Source of the DNA: GAS188 sp963794475
Lineage (GTDB): Bacteria; Pseudomonadota; Alphaproteobacteria; Rhizobiales; Beijerinckiaceae
Direction of reading: 5' to 3'
NCBI GenBank assembly: GCA_963794475.1
Contig: CAWCDW010000002.1
Span: 558,001-622,000 of the forward strand
DNA length: 64,000 bases
Within the stretch, counting starts at the first letter, position 1. Every line of letters begins with the position of its first letter. Made by a program: the position numbers and the translations under genes. Positions 18,362 through 28,087 of this stretch are shown piece by piece. The notes beneath the pieces are model-generated. The model was not told where the DNA came from. It searched no databases and saw only the letters and a list, made by a program, of their open reading frames with translations.

Positions 18362-19825
18362 TCACCTCGTCGCGAAGGTTGGCGGCACGATCTCGTCGAC
18401 CGCGCGCTTGGCCCAATCGAGGCCGGGCGCGTTCGCCACGATGCGCTTTTGCGCCTCATCGAGGGCGGCGCAGGCGCCGACGTAATCGATGGTCAGAACC
18501 TTGCCGTTCTCGACCACCTTGCGGCCATCGACATAGACGCAGCGAATGGCGCGATCATCGGCCGCGAAGATCAGCGTGCGGATCGAGTCATAGGCGGGGC
18601 GCATGGCGGGATGCTTGAGATCGACGAGCACGAGATCGGCGCGGCACCCGGACGCGAGGCGGCCGATGTCGTCGCGCCGCAAGGCGCGGGCGCCGGCGAT
18701 GGTCGCGGCGTTGAAGATATCGGTCGCGCGGGCGGCGCGCGGAGAGCCGCCCTGCAAGCGCGCCACATAAGCCGCGAGCCGAAGCTCGGAGAGCATGTTG
18801 TGCGGATAAGTGTCGGTGCCGATGCCGACCGAGACGCCGCGCCGTAGATAACGGCCGAAGTCGCGCATCGCGATGCCGCGGCGCGCGAACACCGTCGGAC
18901 AATGCGCCACCATCGTGCCGGTCTCGGCGATGCGATTGAGATCGCTCTCGGTCGACCAGCGGGTCGAGGGGTGGTCGTCGAGGAAGATGGCATGGCCGAT
19001 GATCGAGCGCTCCGAGAGCACGCCGAGCCGATCGAGCCAACCGATCGGCGTGAGCCCATGGCGGCGCGTGATCTCATGCACCTCGACGACGGATTGCGCC
19101 GCGTGCGTCTGCCAGGGAAGGTCGCGGCGCTTGGCTTCCGCGAAGCTCTCCCGCATGAGGCCCTCGGAGCATGTGTCGATCTGCGCCGGGGTCACCATGC
19201 CGGAAAGGCGCCCGCTCGGATGAGCCGTTGCCTTCTCGATGAGGGCGAGCGCTTCGGCCATCGCCTTCTCGCCCGCGGGCTCGTCCCAATCATATTCGAC
19301 CACATGCCCGTTTCTTGTGTGCCAGCTCGCCGAGCGGAACATCGGCGCGAGGCAAACGCGCAATCCGCTTTCGGCCGCAAGATCGATCCAGCCTTCATGG
19401 GGCATCGAGAGGTCGGCGACGGTGGTGACGCCCGAGAGCAGCATCTCGCTAAAGGCGACGCGGGTGCAGGCGGGCTTTGCCGCGGGATCGGCGCGGAAGA
19501 TCGGCATGAACTCGTATAGCGACGAGTTGTAGAGGCCGGGGCTTCCCAATTCCTCATTGAGCCCGCGATACATCGGTTCGGTGGAAGGATGGGAATGGAT
19601 ATCGATGAGGCCAGGCATCACCATGAGGCCGCGCCCGTCGATCACCACTTCCGCCGCGCCGTCATAGCCGCGCCCGACGAATTTGAGCTTGCCCTCGGCA
19701 AAAGCCACGTCCGCATCGGTGAGATAGACATGCGCGCCTTCCGCTTCGTCCCAGGCGACGACGCGGTCGGCGCGCCGAATAAGCGTTGTTTGCGAATCCG
19801 TCCCTTTATCGTGCTGCCCCTTCAC
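18362..19825 (-). CDS. amidohydrolase-superfamily metal-dependent hydrolase
   Basis: A 487 aa protein of the cytosine deaminase/atrazine chlorohydrolase-type amidohydrolases. Metal ligands visible are the HSH of GLIDIHSHPS (near residue 77), the His in PWQTHAAQSV, the His of SIIGHAIFLDDHPS, and the Asp of GIGTDTYPHNML. The N-terminal beta-sandwich part (RRADRVVAWDEAEG) and the C-terminal part (LASGCRADLVLVDLKHPAMRP) are intact. It starts at GTG 19825 with a GGAGAGGTGAC ribosome-binding site just upstream. It is the last gene of an operon with an amino acid-type ABC transporter and a deacetylase-fold hydrolase, so the substrate is probably an imported cyclic or acylated nitrogen compound. Confidence 0.88.
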   Translation of the reverse strand: MKGQHDKGTDSQTTLIRRADRVVAWDEAEGAHVYLTDADVAFAEGKLKFVGRGYDGAAEVVIDGRGLMVMPGLIDIHSHPSTEPMYRGLNEELGSPGLYNSSLYEFMPIFRADPAAKPACTRVAFSEMLLSGVTTVADLSMPHEGWIDLAAESGLRVCLAPMFRSASWHTRNGHVVEYDWDEPAGEKAMAEALALIEKATAHPSGRLSGMVTPAQIDTCSEGLMRESFAEAKRRDLPWQTHAAQSVVEVHEITRRHGLTPIGWLDRLGVLSERSIIGHAIFLDDHPSTRWSTESDLNRIAETGTMVAHCPTVFARRGIAMRDFGRYLRRGVSVGIGTDTYPHNMLSELRLAAYVARLQGGSPRAARATDIFNAATIAGARALRRDDIGRLASGCRADLVLVDLKHPAMRPAYDSIRTLIFAADDRAIRCVYVDGRKVVENGKVLTIDYVGACAALDEAQKRIVANAPGLDWAKRAVDEIVPPTFATR

Positions 19826-19914
19826 GTCACCTCTCCTGCCTCGGATTCAAGGAAATTGCCATTCGCCACGCCTCGCGGCGGCGAACCTTGCCTCAGCTTC
19901 CGTCCGGCGCTTCG

Positions 19915-20814
19915 TCACCCATCCAAACGCTGGGCGCTTGCCTCGCAACTCGCGAAGTGCTCCGCGATTTGGCGTCCGGTCGCGATCCAGACATCGCCGA
20001 CGCCGAGCGCATATTCGAGGAATTCGCGCAAAAGGCGAAAGCGCATCGGACGCCCGCTCACCTGCGGGTGAAGAACGGTCGTCACCATCGCGCCCCACTC
20101 CCTCACCTCGTCGAGCTCGTCCTTCCACATCGACAGGACATGCTCGCGCGGCAATATCGTGCGCGGCGAAAAGCGGGCGCTCAAGCCGTGCATCCAATCG
20201 TCATAGCTCGAGGTGACGGGAAGTTCGATGACGCCGGCGCTGCCGTCGGCGAGCACATGCCGATACGGGCGCACGTCGTCGCGCCAGGACGAGGAATAAA
20301 GCATCCCGTGCCGCTTGAGGCTCGCGCGAAGCTCCTCGCAGCTCTCGCCGAAGGGGGCCCGATATCCGACCGGAACGACGCCGAGCCGACGCTTCAAGGT
20401 CGCAAAGCCGCGCTCCAGCTCGTCCTGGATGAAAGGGTCGCCAGGGTCGGGCAAAAGATGATGGAAGCCGTGATGGCCGATCTCGTGGCCTTCCTTCATT
20501 ATGGCCTCGGCCATCGCCGGATGCGCCTCGACCGACCAGCCGGTGATGAAGAAGGTCCCCTTGAGACCGAGATCCCGCAAAAGCTCGAGCAGCTTCGGCG
20601 TGCCGACACGCGCCTCATATCCGCCAAAGGACATGGTGACGAGGCGCTCGGCATGCGCCGGGTCCTTGCTGGTCCAGGCGCTCTCGGCGTCGACGTCGAA
20701 GGAAAGGAACATCGCGGCACGGCAGCCGTCGCGGCACCAAGGAAACAGCGGCGCGGGCGGCGCCTTGTTCGCCGGCGCGAGCGGCACGCGCTCCCAACTT
20801 TTACTTTCCGGCAT
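19915..20814 (-). CDS. polysaccharide deacetylase-fold (NodB) hydrolase
   Basis: A 299 aa NodB-fold protein without a signal peptide. The conserved catalytic motifs are the metal-binding SFDVD near residue 40, HEIGHHGFHH near residue 110, and RAPFGE near residue 152. A late His (VLHPQVSGRP) matches the fifth motif. This cytoplasmic, PuuE/PgdA-like branch often acts on small amides such as allantoin or cyclic imides rather than on cell-wall polymers. The start overlaps the end of the binding-protein gene by 14 bp, so translation is probably coupled. Together with the amidohydrolase it suggests a short hydrolytic pathway. Confidence 0.85.
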   Translation of the reverse strand: MPESKSWERVPLAPANKAPPAPLFPWCRDGCRAAMFLSFDVDAESAWTSKDPAHAERLVTMSFGGYEARVGTPKLLELLRDLGLKGTFFITGWSVEAHPAMAEAIMKEGHEIGHHGFHHLLPDPGDPFIQDELERGFATLKRRLGVVPVGYRAPFGESCEELRASLKRHGMLYSSSWRDDVRPYRHVLADGSAGVIELPVTSSYDDWMHGLSARFSPRTILPREHVLSMWKDELDEVREWGAMVTTVLHPQVSGRPMRFRLLREFLEYALGVGDVWIATGRQIAEHFASCEASAQRLDG

Positions 20815-21640
20815 TGATCGTCACCTCCTCGACCGCGTCGGCGGATAGCCCCCATTTGTCGAGGATCTTCTTGTAGCTGCCGTCCGCGACGAGCTGGCGA
20901 AGCGCCTCGGCAAGGGCTTGCTGCAACTCGGTCGCGTTCTTGGCGACGCCGATGCCGGTGAGCTGGCTCGAGATGCGCTCACCGACCACCGCATAAGCGT
21001 CGGGCTCGAGCTTCATCACGTAAGGCAAGGTCTCGTTGCCCTGCATTGCGGCATCGACGCGGCCCTGCTTCAACTGCGTGCGCGCGTCAGGCGAGCCTTC
21101 CGTGCCGACGACGTTGATCGCCGGCTTGCCCGCCGGCTTGCAATGCTGCTCGCTCCACTCGGCGATCTCGCCCGGGAACGAGGTGCGCCGGCTGGTGCCG
21201 ACCGATTTGCCGCAAAGCGCTAGCATGTCGGGAAATTCCTTGGCGCGCGCGGCCTGCACGAAGAACTGTGGACCCGATCTCAGATAATCGACGAAGCTCA
21301 CCTTGTCGTGGCGGCTTGCGAGATCGGTCATGCCTGAGAGGATCACATCGACGCGCCCTGTGTCGACGGCCGAGATCATCTGCTCGAAGCTCGTCTCCTG
21401 CCAATCCATTTTGAGGCCGAGCTTTGCCGCAATGGCATTGCCGAGATCGACGTCGAGGCCGGATAATTCATTGGTGGCGGGATCACGCAAATCGAGCGGC
21501 GGATAATTCGGCACGATCGCTGCGATGAGCGTGCCGCGCGCCTTGATCGCGGAAGGCAGCTCGGCCGCGCCGACCGACGGCCCGCGCAGAAAGAGCACGG
21601 CGGCCGTGAGCATAAAGGTCGCAAGCACGAGTTTCTTCAT
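20801..21640 (-). CDS. ABC transporter periplasmic binding protein, polar amino acid type
   Basis: A 279 aa solute-binding protein (SBP_bac_3 type). The signal peptide is KKLVLATFMLTAAVLFLRGPSVGAAE. Characteristic segments are LIAAIVPNYPPLDLRD, LSGLDVDLGNAIAAKLGLK and VDVILSGMTDL. It delivers a polar amino acid-like or other nitrogenous solute to the membrane complex encoded just upstream. Genes run permease, ATPase, this protein, deacetylase-fold hydrolase, amidohydrolase, all on the minus strand with short gaps or overlaps. Ligand unknown. Confidence 0.9.
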   Translation of the reverse strand: MKKLVLATFMLTAAVLFLRGPSVGAAELPSAIKARGTLIAAIVPNYPPLDLRDPATNELSGLDVDLGNAIAAKLGLKMDWQETSFEQMISAVDTGRVDVILSGMTDLASRHDKVSFVDYLRSGPQFFVQAARAKEFPDMLALCGKSVGTSRRTSFPGEIAEWSEQHCKPAGKPAINVVGTEGSPDARTQLKQGRVDAAMQGNETLPYVMKLEPDAYAVVGERISSQLTGIGVAKNATELQQALAEALRQLVADGSYKKILDKWGLSADAVEEVTINAGK

Positions 21641-21738
21641 CGGAAGCCTCCGGGTTCTTTCCTCGCGTGAGGAAGCCGTTCATCCTCGCTTTCCGCGAGC
21701 ACGGCAAGCGATAAAATCACCACGATGCCGCGCGCCCT

Positions 21739-22506
21739 TCATGCCAAAACCGCGGCGAGGAAAGCCTTCGTGCGCGCTTCGCGCGGCGAATTCAGGACTT
21801 GTACCGCGGAACCCGATTCGACGATGCGGCCGTGATCCATGAAGACGACGCGGTTCGCCACCTCGCGCGCGAAGCCCAGCTCATGCGTCACCACGATCAT
21901 CGTCATCCCGCTGCGCGCAAGCTCCTTCATCACGGCGAGCACCTCGCCCACGAGCTCGGGATCGAGGGCGCTCGTGGGCTCGTCGAAGAGCATGAGCTTC
22001 GGGCGCATGGCGAGCGCGCGTGCGATCGCGACGCGCTGCTGCTGGCCACCGGAAAGATCGGCCGGGAAGGCATCGGCCTTGCCCGAAAGGCCGACGCGCG
22101 CCAAGAGCTCGCGAGCCTCGCGCGTCGCCTCGTCCCGGTCGCGCCGCAGGACCTGCACAGGTCCCTCGATCAGGTTTTCGAGCGCCGTCATATGCGGAAA
22201 GAGATTGAAACGCTGGAACACCATGCCGGTCTTCAAGCGCTGACGGGCGATTTCACGTTCGGCAAGCGGATAGAGCCTGTCCTTGTCGCGACGATAGCCG
22301 ATGAGCTCGCCATCGACGAAGATCGCGCCCGCATCGATCTCGACGAGTTGGTTGATGCAGCGAAGCAAGGTCGTTTTGCCGGAGCCGGAGGCGCCGATGA
22401 TGCAGAGCACCTCCGCGGCCGCCACGTCGAGGGAGACGCCGGCAAGCGCCTCGAAGGCGCCAAAGCTCTTGTGCACGTCACGGATGGAGACGAGAGCCGT
22501 GCCCAT
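21739..22506 (-). CDS. ABC transporter ATP-binding protein, polar amino acid type
   Basis: A 255 aa ATPase of the GlnQ/HisP type. Walker A is GASGSGKTT (about residues 38-46), the Q-loop lies in MVFQRFNLFPHMT, the signature is LSGGQQQRVAIARAL, Walker B is LMLFDEPTSALD, and the H-loop is VVTHEL. It drives the importer whose permease gene ends 10 bp upstream. The binding-protein gene follows after 98 bp. Confidence 0.95.
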   Translation of the reverse strand: MGTALVSIRDVHKSFGAFEALAGVSLDVAAAEVLCIIGASGSGKTTLLRCINQLVEIDAGAIFVDGELIGYRRDKDRLYPLAEREIARQRLKTGMVFQRFNLFPHMTALENLIEGPVQVLRRDRDEATREARELLARVGLSGKADAFPADLSGGQQQRVAIARALAMRPKLMLFDEPTSALDPELVGEVLAVMKELARSGMTMIVVTHELGFAREVANRVVFMDHGRIVESGSAVQVLNSPREARTKAFLAAVLA

Positions 22507-22516
22507 CAGCTCCTCT

Positions 22517-23386
22517 TCATCTCTTTTTGGCCGCGCCCCGCGCGAAGCGGCGCTCGAGCAGCATCTGTAAAGGGGTGAGGATGGAGACGATGACGACGTA
22601 CCAAAGGCCCGCGACGATCAGGAGCTCGATGACGCGAGAGTTGGCGTAATAAATATTTTCGGCGTTGTGCAAGACCTCGGCGTATTGGATCACGCTCGCA
22701 AGCGAGGTGAGCTTGATCATGCCTATGAATTCATTGCCGAGCGGCGGGAGAATGACGCGCATCGCCTGCGGCAGGATGATGCGCTTGAGCGAACGCAAGC
22801 GCGTCATGCCGATCGCCTGCGCCGCCTCATATTGCCCGGCATCGACCGAGATGAGCCCCGCGCGCACCACCTCGGAGGTGTAGGCGCCCTGATTGATGCC
22901 GAGCCCGAGAAGCGCCGCCGCGAAAGGCGTCATCACGTCGACGGTGCGGGCCTCGAAGAGGCCGGGGACGCCCATCACGGGAAAGACCAGCGCGAGATTG
23001 AACCAAAGCAGCAATTGCAGGATGACGGGCGTGCCCCGGAAAAGCCAAGCATAACCGATCGCGACGCCGCGCATCACCGGATTGTCCGACATGCGCATGA
23101 TGGCGAAGAGAACGCCGAGCACGATGCCGAGCCCCATGGCCAGAACCGACATGATGACCGTGTTCGCGACGCCGCTGAGGATCGCCGGCACGGCGAAGAA
23201 GCGAAGGACGTAAGCCCATTCGATCTGGCCTTGCGCGAAGGCACGCCCGATGAGCGCCAAGACGGCGATGATGACAGCCGCGCCGAACCAACGGCCGAGA
23301 TGCCATCGCCTGACGATCCGCAGCCGCGAAAAATCCGACAGCGGAAAATCGGCCGCGATGTCGGCGGGTTGCGAGCGCGATGCCAT
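22517..23386 (-). CDS. ABC transporter permease, polar amino acid type
   Basis: A 289 aa membrane protein of the HisM/GlnP family. It has a cytoplasmic N-terminal segment of about 30 residues, then about six spans. The coupling EAA loop is YEAAQAIGMTRLRSLKRIILPQAMRVILPP. Only one permease gene is present, so it probably acts as a homodimer. It is the first gene of the five-gene operon ending with the amidohydrolase at 18362, and its promoter should lie between 23387 and the divergent gene at 23685. Confidence 0.93.
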   Translation of the reverse strand: MASRSQPADIAADFPLSDFSRLRIVRRWHLGRWFGAAVIIAVLALIGRAFAQGQIEWAYVLRFFAVPAILSGVANTVIMSVLAMGLGIVLGVLFAIMRMSDNPVMRGVAIGYAWLFRGTPVILQLLLWFNLALVFPVMGVPGLFEARTVDVMTPFAAALLGLGINQGAYTSEVVRAGLISVDAGQYEAAQAIGMTRLRSLKRIILPQAMRVILPPLGNEFIGMIKLTSLASVIQYAEVLHNAENIYYANSRVIELLIVAGLWYVVIVSILTPLQMLLERRFARGAAKKR

Positions 23387-23684
23387 CAGCGAGGGTCGAA
23401 CATCGGCGGCGGCTCCGAAGGCGAAGGCTCAAGATAGGTGCCACCCTTGCGCCTCGCCCGCAAGCCGGTGGCCGGTTCGGCCATTCCCGCCCTCTTGCAA
23501 CGGGTCGAGATTTCCGCGAGCCTGCGGATGGGGCGAGAGCGAAATGAGGGGCAAAATTGTCAGCGCCACGTGCCACACCGCTCGATCCTGCTAGCGGCGC
23601 GAGCGGCGTCGAGCCCTCGGATCTCCATCTCCTGACTGAAGCCGCGCGCCCGGTTTTCGGCCGCCTCCACTGCCCGTCGACGTC

Positions 23685-25454
23685 ATGAGCACGCTCGAGC
23701 AGGAAGGCCCCGGCGCGAAAGAGGACCTCCCGATCCTCGTGCTTGGCGGATATGGAACGTTCGGCGGGCGCATCGTCGCCTTGTTGGAGGACGACGCTCG
23801 CCTGACCTTGATTGTCGCGGGCCGGTCACTTGAAAAGGCGCGTCGTTTTTGCAAAACGCGCACTGCGGCCAAAGCCAGGCTGCAGCCCGCCGCATTTGAC
23901 CGCGATGGTGAGATCGAGGCCAAGCTCGCTTCGCTTCGCCCCCATATTCTCGTCGATGCGAGCGGTCCTTTTCAGTCCTATGGCGCGCGGCCCTATCGCA
24001 TCGTCGAGGCCTGTATCGCTGAACGGGTGAACTACCTCGACTTGGCGGACGGCTCGCAATTCGTCGCGGGAATTCCGGCGTTCGAAGAGCAAGCGACAGC
24101 GGCAGGATGCTTCGTGCTCTCGGGCGTCTCGAGCTTTCCCGTGCTCACAGCGGCAGTCACGCGCAGCTTGTCGTTTGACATGACGCGGGTGCACGCGATC
24201 CGCGGCGGCATCGCGCCCTCTCCTTACGCCGGCATCGGCGAGAATGTGATGCGCGCCATCGCGGGCTATGCGGGCCGGGCCGTCCAGCTCAAGCGAGACG
24301 GCAAGCTCGCGACCGGCCGTCCTTTGCTCGAGCATATGCGCTTTACCATCGCGCCACCGGGCCGCTTGCCTTTACGCAACAGGCTTTTCTCGCTCGTCGA
24401 TGTCCCGGACCTGATCGCGCTCGCAGCGTTATGGCCGGAAGCCAAGACCATCTGGATGGGCGCCGGACCCGTTCCCGAGATCCTGCATCGCGCCTTGGTC
24501 GCCTTCGCCTGGCTCGTCCGATGGGGGCTTCTTCGGACGTTGTCGCCTTTGGCGCCGATCATGCATTTCGTTTCGCATCATCTGCGCTGGGGCGCGCATC
24601 GGGGCGGCATGTTCGTGGAGGTCGAAGGCGCGAACGCATCCGGCTCGACGATCCGCCGCTCATGGCACCTTCTCGCCGAGGGCGATGATGGCCCTTTCAT
24701 CCCGTCGATGGCGGTGGAAGCCATCATCCGGGCCATCCGGGGTGGGCGCGCGCCGGCGCCGGGTGCGCGTGCCGCGGTCAACGACGTCGAGCTTGGCCAA
24801 TATGAGGAACTCTTCGCCAAGCGCCAAATCACGACCGGAGTGCGCGAGGAGATCTCGGAAGATCAGCCCCTCCATCGCCGCATCCTCGGGAAGGCTTGGG
24901 ACGAGTTGCCCTCCGAGATTCGCGACATGCACGCGGGAGAAGGCATTTCCCGGGCGCGAGGCCGCGCGCAAGTCGAGCGCGGCCGCGGCGCCTTGGCGAG
25001 GCTTGTCGCCTCGGCGATCGGCTTCCCTGAAACGGCCGAAGACGTAGACGTCAGCGTGACGTTCGAGGCCGAGAACGGCAGGGAAAGCTGGAAGCGAATC
25101 TTCGGTGAGAAATCCTTCTGGAGCGAGCAATTCGCGGGGCGAAACCGATCAGCGAGACTGCTTTGCGAACGCTTCGGCCCCCTGAACTTCGCCATGGCGC
25201 TCGTCGTCGACGAGGGCCGGTTGAGGCTCGTGTTGCGGCGTTGGAGCGCGTTCGGGATCCCCCTCCCCCTCTGGCTTTGCCCTCGCGCGAGCGCGCATGA
25301 GAGCGTCGAGAACGGACGATTTCACTTCCATGTGGAGATCGGGCATCCGCTCACCGGCTTGATCGTCCGATACCGAGGATGGCTGGTGCCCTCTTCGAAC
25401 ATCGCGCAAGGTGGGCCTTCCCGTGCCGTGAAAACCCCTGCGCAATCGTCATGA
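23685..25454 (+). CDS. saccharopine dehydrogenase-like protein with DUF4166-type C-terminal domain
   Basis: A 589 aa fusion. Residues about 15-390 are a saccharopine dehydrogenase-like NAD(P)-binding protein. It has the Rossmann loop VLGGYGTFGGRIVALL, the strand ending IVAGRSLEKA, and DASGPFQSYGARPYRIVEACI followed by YLDLADG. Residues about 400-580 resemble DUF4166 (LGKAWDELPSEIRDMH...FRFHVEIGHPLTGLIVRYRGWL-type ending). Proteins with this layout are widespread and uncharacterised, and true saccharopine reductase activity is unlikely. The gene stands alone, divergent from the ABC operon and convergent with the GGDEF/EAL gene. Confidence 0.85.
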   Translation: MSTLEQEGPGAKEDLPILVLGGYGTFGGRIVALLEDDARLTLIVAGRSLEKARRFCKTRTAAKARLQPAAFDRDGEIEAKLASLRPHILVDASGPFQSYGARPYRIVEACIAERVNYLDLADGSQFVAGIPAFEEQATAAGCFVLSGVSSFPVLTAAVTRSLSFDMTRVHAIRGGIAPSPYAGIGENVMRAIAGYAGRAVQLKRDGKLATGRPLLEHMRFTIAPPGRLPLRNRLFSLVDVPDLIALAALWPEAKTIWMGAGPVPEILHRALVAFAWLVRWGLLRTLSPLAPIMHFVSHHLRWGAHRGGMFVEVEGANASGSTIRRSWHLLAEGDDGPFIPSMAVEAIIRAIRGGRAPAPGARAAVNDVELGQYEELFAKRQITTGVREEISEDQPLHRRILGKAWDELPSEIRDMHAGEGISRARGRAQVERGRGALARLVASAIGFPETAEDVDVSVTFEAENGRESWKRIFGEKSFWSEQFAGRNRSARLLCERFGPLNFAMALVVDEGRLRLVLRRWSAFGIPLPLWLCPRASAHESVENGRFHFHVEIGHPLTGLIVRYRGWLVPSSNIAQGGPSRAVKTPAQSS

Positions 25455-25470
25455 GCCGCCGCGAGGCGGC
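25455..25470. terminator. hairpin between convergent genes
   Basis: A perfect 6-bp GC stem (GCCGCC, loop GCGA, GGCGGC) lies in the 38-bp gap between the saccharopine dehydrogenase-like and GGDEF/EAL stops. There is no T-run, so a terminator role is only possible. Confidence 0.3.
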
Positions 25471-25492
25471 ACGCGGCCCGGTGGGTTGAAAG

Positions 25493-28087
25493 TCACACCG
25501 CGCGCTGGCGGGGCACGGCGGCGGCCTCGAACGGCGAAAGATCGTCCCGTGCCGCCATCCGCGAAGGCTCGAGCAGCGCTGAGAGCTTACCCAAGGGCAA
25601 AGCCGGGCTCAGCGCGAAGCCTTGCGCCATGGTCGCGCCGTTCTCGGCGACGAAATTGAGATCTTCTCTGGATTCGACGCCTTCCGCCACGGTCTCGAAG
25701 CCAAGCTCCTTCGCAAGCCTGATGGCGATGCGCACGATTGACTGTTTTTCGATGTCCCGCGCGACGCCCGAGACGAGCGATCGGTCGAGCTTCAGCGTGT
25801 CGAAAGGCAAGCGCGCCATGGTCGCGAGATTCGAGTATCCGGCACCGAAATCATCGATGGCGAAGCGGATCCCCAATTGGCGCAGCAAGCTGATGCGCTC
25901 GCAGACGCGATCGGGATCGCGCATGGCGACCGATTCGGTGATTTCGAGCTCGAGGCGCGCGGGCGGAAATTGCGCCTTGCGAACGGCCTGAACCACCGCC
26001 TTGATGAATTGCGGATCCTCGATCTCGGCAGCCGTGACGTTGACGGCGAGCACGATGTCGGGATGCCGGCGGATCAAATCACCAACCTCCTGCAAGGCGC
26101 GTTTGAGGACGAAGCGATCGATTTCGGCGATCAGGCCGATCTCTTCGGCAAGCTTGATGAAATCCCCCGTGTGCATTTCCCCGGAAATCGGATGGGACCA
26201 GCGCGCCAGCGCCTCCACGCCGCGAATCCGGCCATCGGCACAGGAAATCTTCGGCTGGTATTGGACGGTCAATTGCTCATTGCGTACGGCCAAGGTGAGG
26301 TCGTTCTCGAGCGCGTGCCTCTCCCTTGCGGCCTGGGCGAGCGCCGGCACGAAGAAGGCATAGGTGTTTCGCCCCGAACTTTTCGCCGCGTACATGGCGA
26401 GGTCCGCCTTGACGAGGAGATCCTCATAGCTGGTGCCGTCATCGGGGTAGAGCGCAATGCCGATGCTGACGCCGACATTGGCGTTGTCGCCGTCGAAGCT
26501 GAACGGCGCGCGCAAGCACTCTATCATCGCGCGCGCCACCTGGCTCACCGCCTCACCCGTCTCGATCGTGGGCAGGACGGCCGCGAATTCATCCCCACCG
26601 AGGCGGCCCAGAAGCGCTTTCGCGCCAGAGCAATTCGCGTCCTTCAACAGGCTGTCGAGCCTTTCGGCCACCTTGCGCAAGAGCGCGTCGCCCGCCTTGT
26701 GACCGAAGGTGTCGTTGATGGATTTGAAGCCGTCGAGATCGAGGAACATCAAGGCGCCACGCACGGACGAGGCGATCAGCATAGGAGCGTCGCGGCTGAG
26801 CTTCTCCCGATTGGGAAGCTGGCTGACCGTATCGTAGAAGGCGAGCTGACGGATCTTGCCTGTGCTCGCGCGCAGATTGGCGAGCATCCGCTCGAAGGCC
26901 GCCCCCAGGCTTCGCACCTCACCCACGCCCATGGCGCGAAACGGCACCTCGAGATTGCCGCTCGCGATCTCCTGGGCCGCGGTGGCCAAGGTGGAGAGGC
27001 CCTTGGTCGTATGGCGCACCACGAGGAGAAGCGAGATGACGAGCGCACTGAGCGCAAGCGCGGCGCTGACCAGGAATTGCCGCATCAGCGTGCGTGTCTC
27101 GCTGGCGCCGATGCGGACCATTTGGTCGCGCGTGGTGCTGATCACCGCCGCATGGGTGAAGGTGCACACTTTGCTCGCCGCTTGGTAGTCGACACAGCGC
27201 GCGACATAATTCCCGTCATCCGAGCGGATGAGGCCCGTGCCCTGCGCCTGCAGGCTTTTGAAGGTGACGCCTTGCGGGCCCGCGGAAGAGAGGACCTCTC
27301 CCCCTTGCACGATCACGACGCCAGCATCGGCGAGAGAAGTGAATTTCTCGAGCGTCAGCTCGCTCTTGTTGAGCGGCCTGATGGCCGCGAGAGCGCCGAT
27401 GAGATCGCCGAAATCGTCGAACACCGGCTCGGCCGCGATATGGGCGAGCGTGAGGCGGACCGGCAACCTGAGCGCGCGCATGAGGCCGGGCGCGAGCTCA
27501 AGCGTATCCTCATGGCCGCGCGGATGGGCGCGCTCGTTGTCCTGCAACAGAGGCCGCAGATCGGCGGCGATCTCGGTGCCTTGGAGCGTGACGTTGAGCG
27601 CGAGCAGATCGAGCGGCGCGTTGGCGCCGAGAACGCGACCCTGGTCGTCGAAGGCGATCAATCTTTCAAAGCCCGCGGTCTTGGCGACCACGGCCAGCAA
27701 TTCGCGGATGGTGACGTCGTTCGCGGAGCCGACGGCCTTGGCGACATCGCCTCGTTGCGCGAGCTGGCGCAGGCCCGTCGCGGTCGCCGCGCCCAACTCC
27801 TCGAGACGGGCGCGCGCGAGATAGGCTTCACCGTCCAAGCGATGGGCGAGCTGGTCCTCGGACAATTGACCGAGCGCGCTCGCCTGCTGCCCGAGCTGCT
27901 CCTTGAGACGCAGAGCCGTGAGGCCGCCGATCATGCCGAAGCCGAGCACGCCCGTGCTTAGCACGACGAGGACGAGCCGCATGGCGATCGACGAGAAGGG
28001 TCGGGCGGCGATAAATCGCCTGACCCAACCTGACCCTTCTCGAATGAATTTCGAAGAATTGATGCCCGTATCGGCCATTGCCACCAT
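25493..28087 (-). CDS. membrane GGDEF-EAL cyclic-di-GMP protein with HAMP domain
   Basis: About 864 aa. A membrane span (IAMRLVLVVLSTGVLGFGMI) is followed by a periplasmic sensor of about 300 residues, a second span (FLVSAALALSALVISLLLVV), a HAMP-like linker, a GGDEF domain with intact LGGDEF, and an EAL domain with intact VEALARW plus DDFGAGYSNL and TVAEGVE motifs. Both catalytic signatures are canonical, so it may both make and degrade c-di-GMP, with one activity regulated. The ATG at 28087 has GAGGA 10 bp upstream. A TTG at 28153 would extend it by 22 residues and an ATG at 28078 would shorten it slightly. Confidence 0.92.
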   Translation of the reverse strand: MVAMADTGINSSKFIREGSGWVRRFIAARPFSSIAMRLVLVVLSTGVLGFGMIGGLTALRLKEQLGQQASALGQLSEDQLAHRLDGEAYLARARLEELGAATATGLRQLAQRGDVAKAVGSANDVTIRELLAVVAKTAGFERLIAFDDQGRVLGANAPLDLLALNVTLQGTEIAADLRPLLQDNERAHPRGHEDTLELAPGLMRALRLPVRLTLAHIAAEPVFDDFGDLIGALAAIRPLNKSELTLEKFTSLADAGVVIVQGGEVLSSAGPQGVTFKSLQAQGTGLIRSDDGNYVARCVDYQAASKVCTFTHAAVISTTRDQMVRIGASETRTLMRQFLVSAALALSALVISLLLVVRHTTKGLSTLATAAQEIASGNLEVPFRAMGVGEVRSLGAAFERMLANLRASTGKIRQLAFYDTVSQLPNREKLSRDAPMLIASSVRGALMFLDLDGFKSINDTFGHKAGDALLRKVAERLDSLLKDANCSGAKALLGRLGGDEFAAVLPTIETGEAVSQVARAMIECLRAPFSFDGDNANVGVSIGIALYPDDGTSYEDLLVKADLAMYAAKSSGRNTYAFFVPALAQAARERHALENDLTLAVRNEQLTVQYQPKISCADGRIRGVEALARWSHPISGEMHTGDFIKLAEEIGLIAEIDRFVLKRALQEVGDLIRRHPDIVLAVNVTAAEIEDPQFIKAVVQAVRKAQFPPARLELEITESVAMRDPDRVCERISLLRQLGIRFAIDDFGAGYSNLATMARLPFDTLKLDRSLVSGVARDIEKQSIVRIAIRLAKELGFETVAEGVESREDLNFVAENGATMAQGFALSPALPLGKLSALLEPSRMAARDDLSPFEAAAVPRQRAV

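Noticed and set aside
25877..27961. Long open frame on the plus strand (694 codons)
   Set aside because: It is antisense to the GGDEF/EAL gene, rich in Arg/His/Ala with no motif, a known effect of GC-rich codon use.
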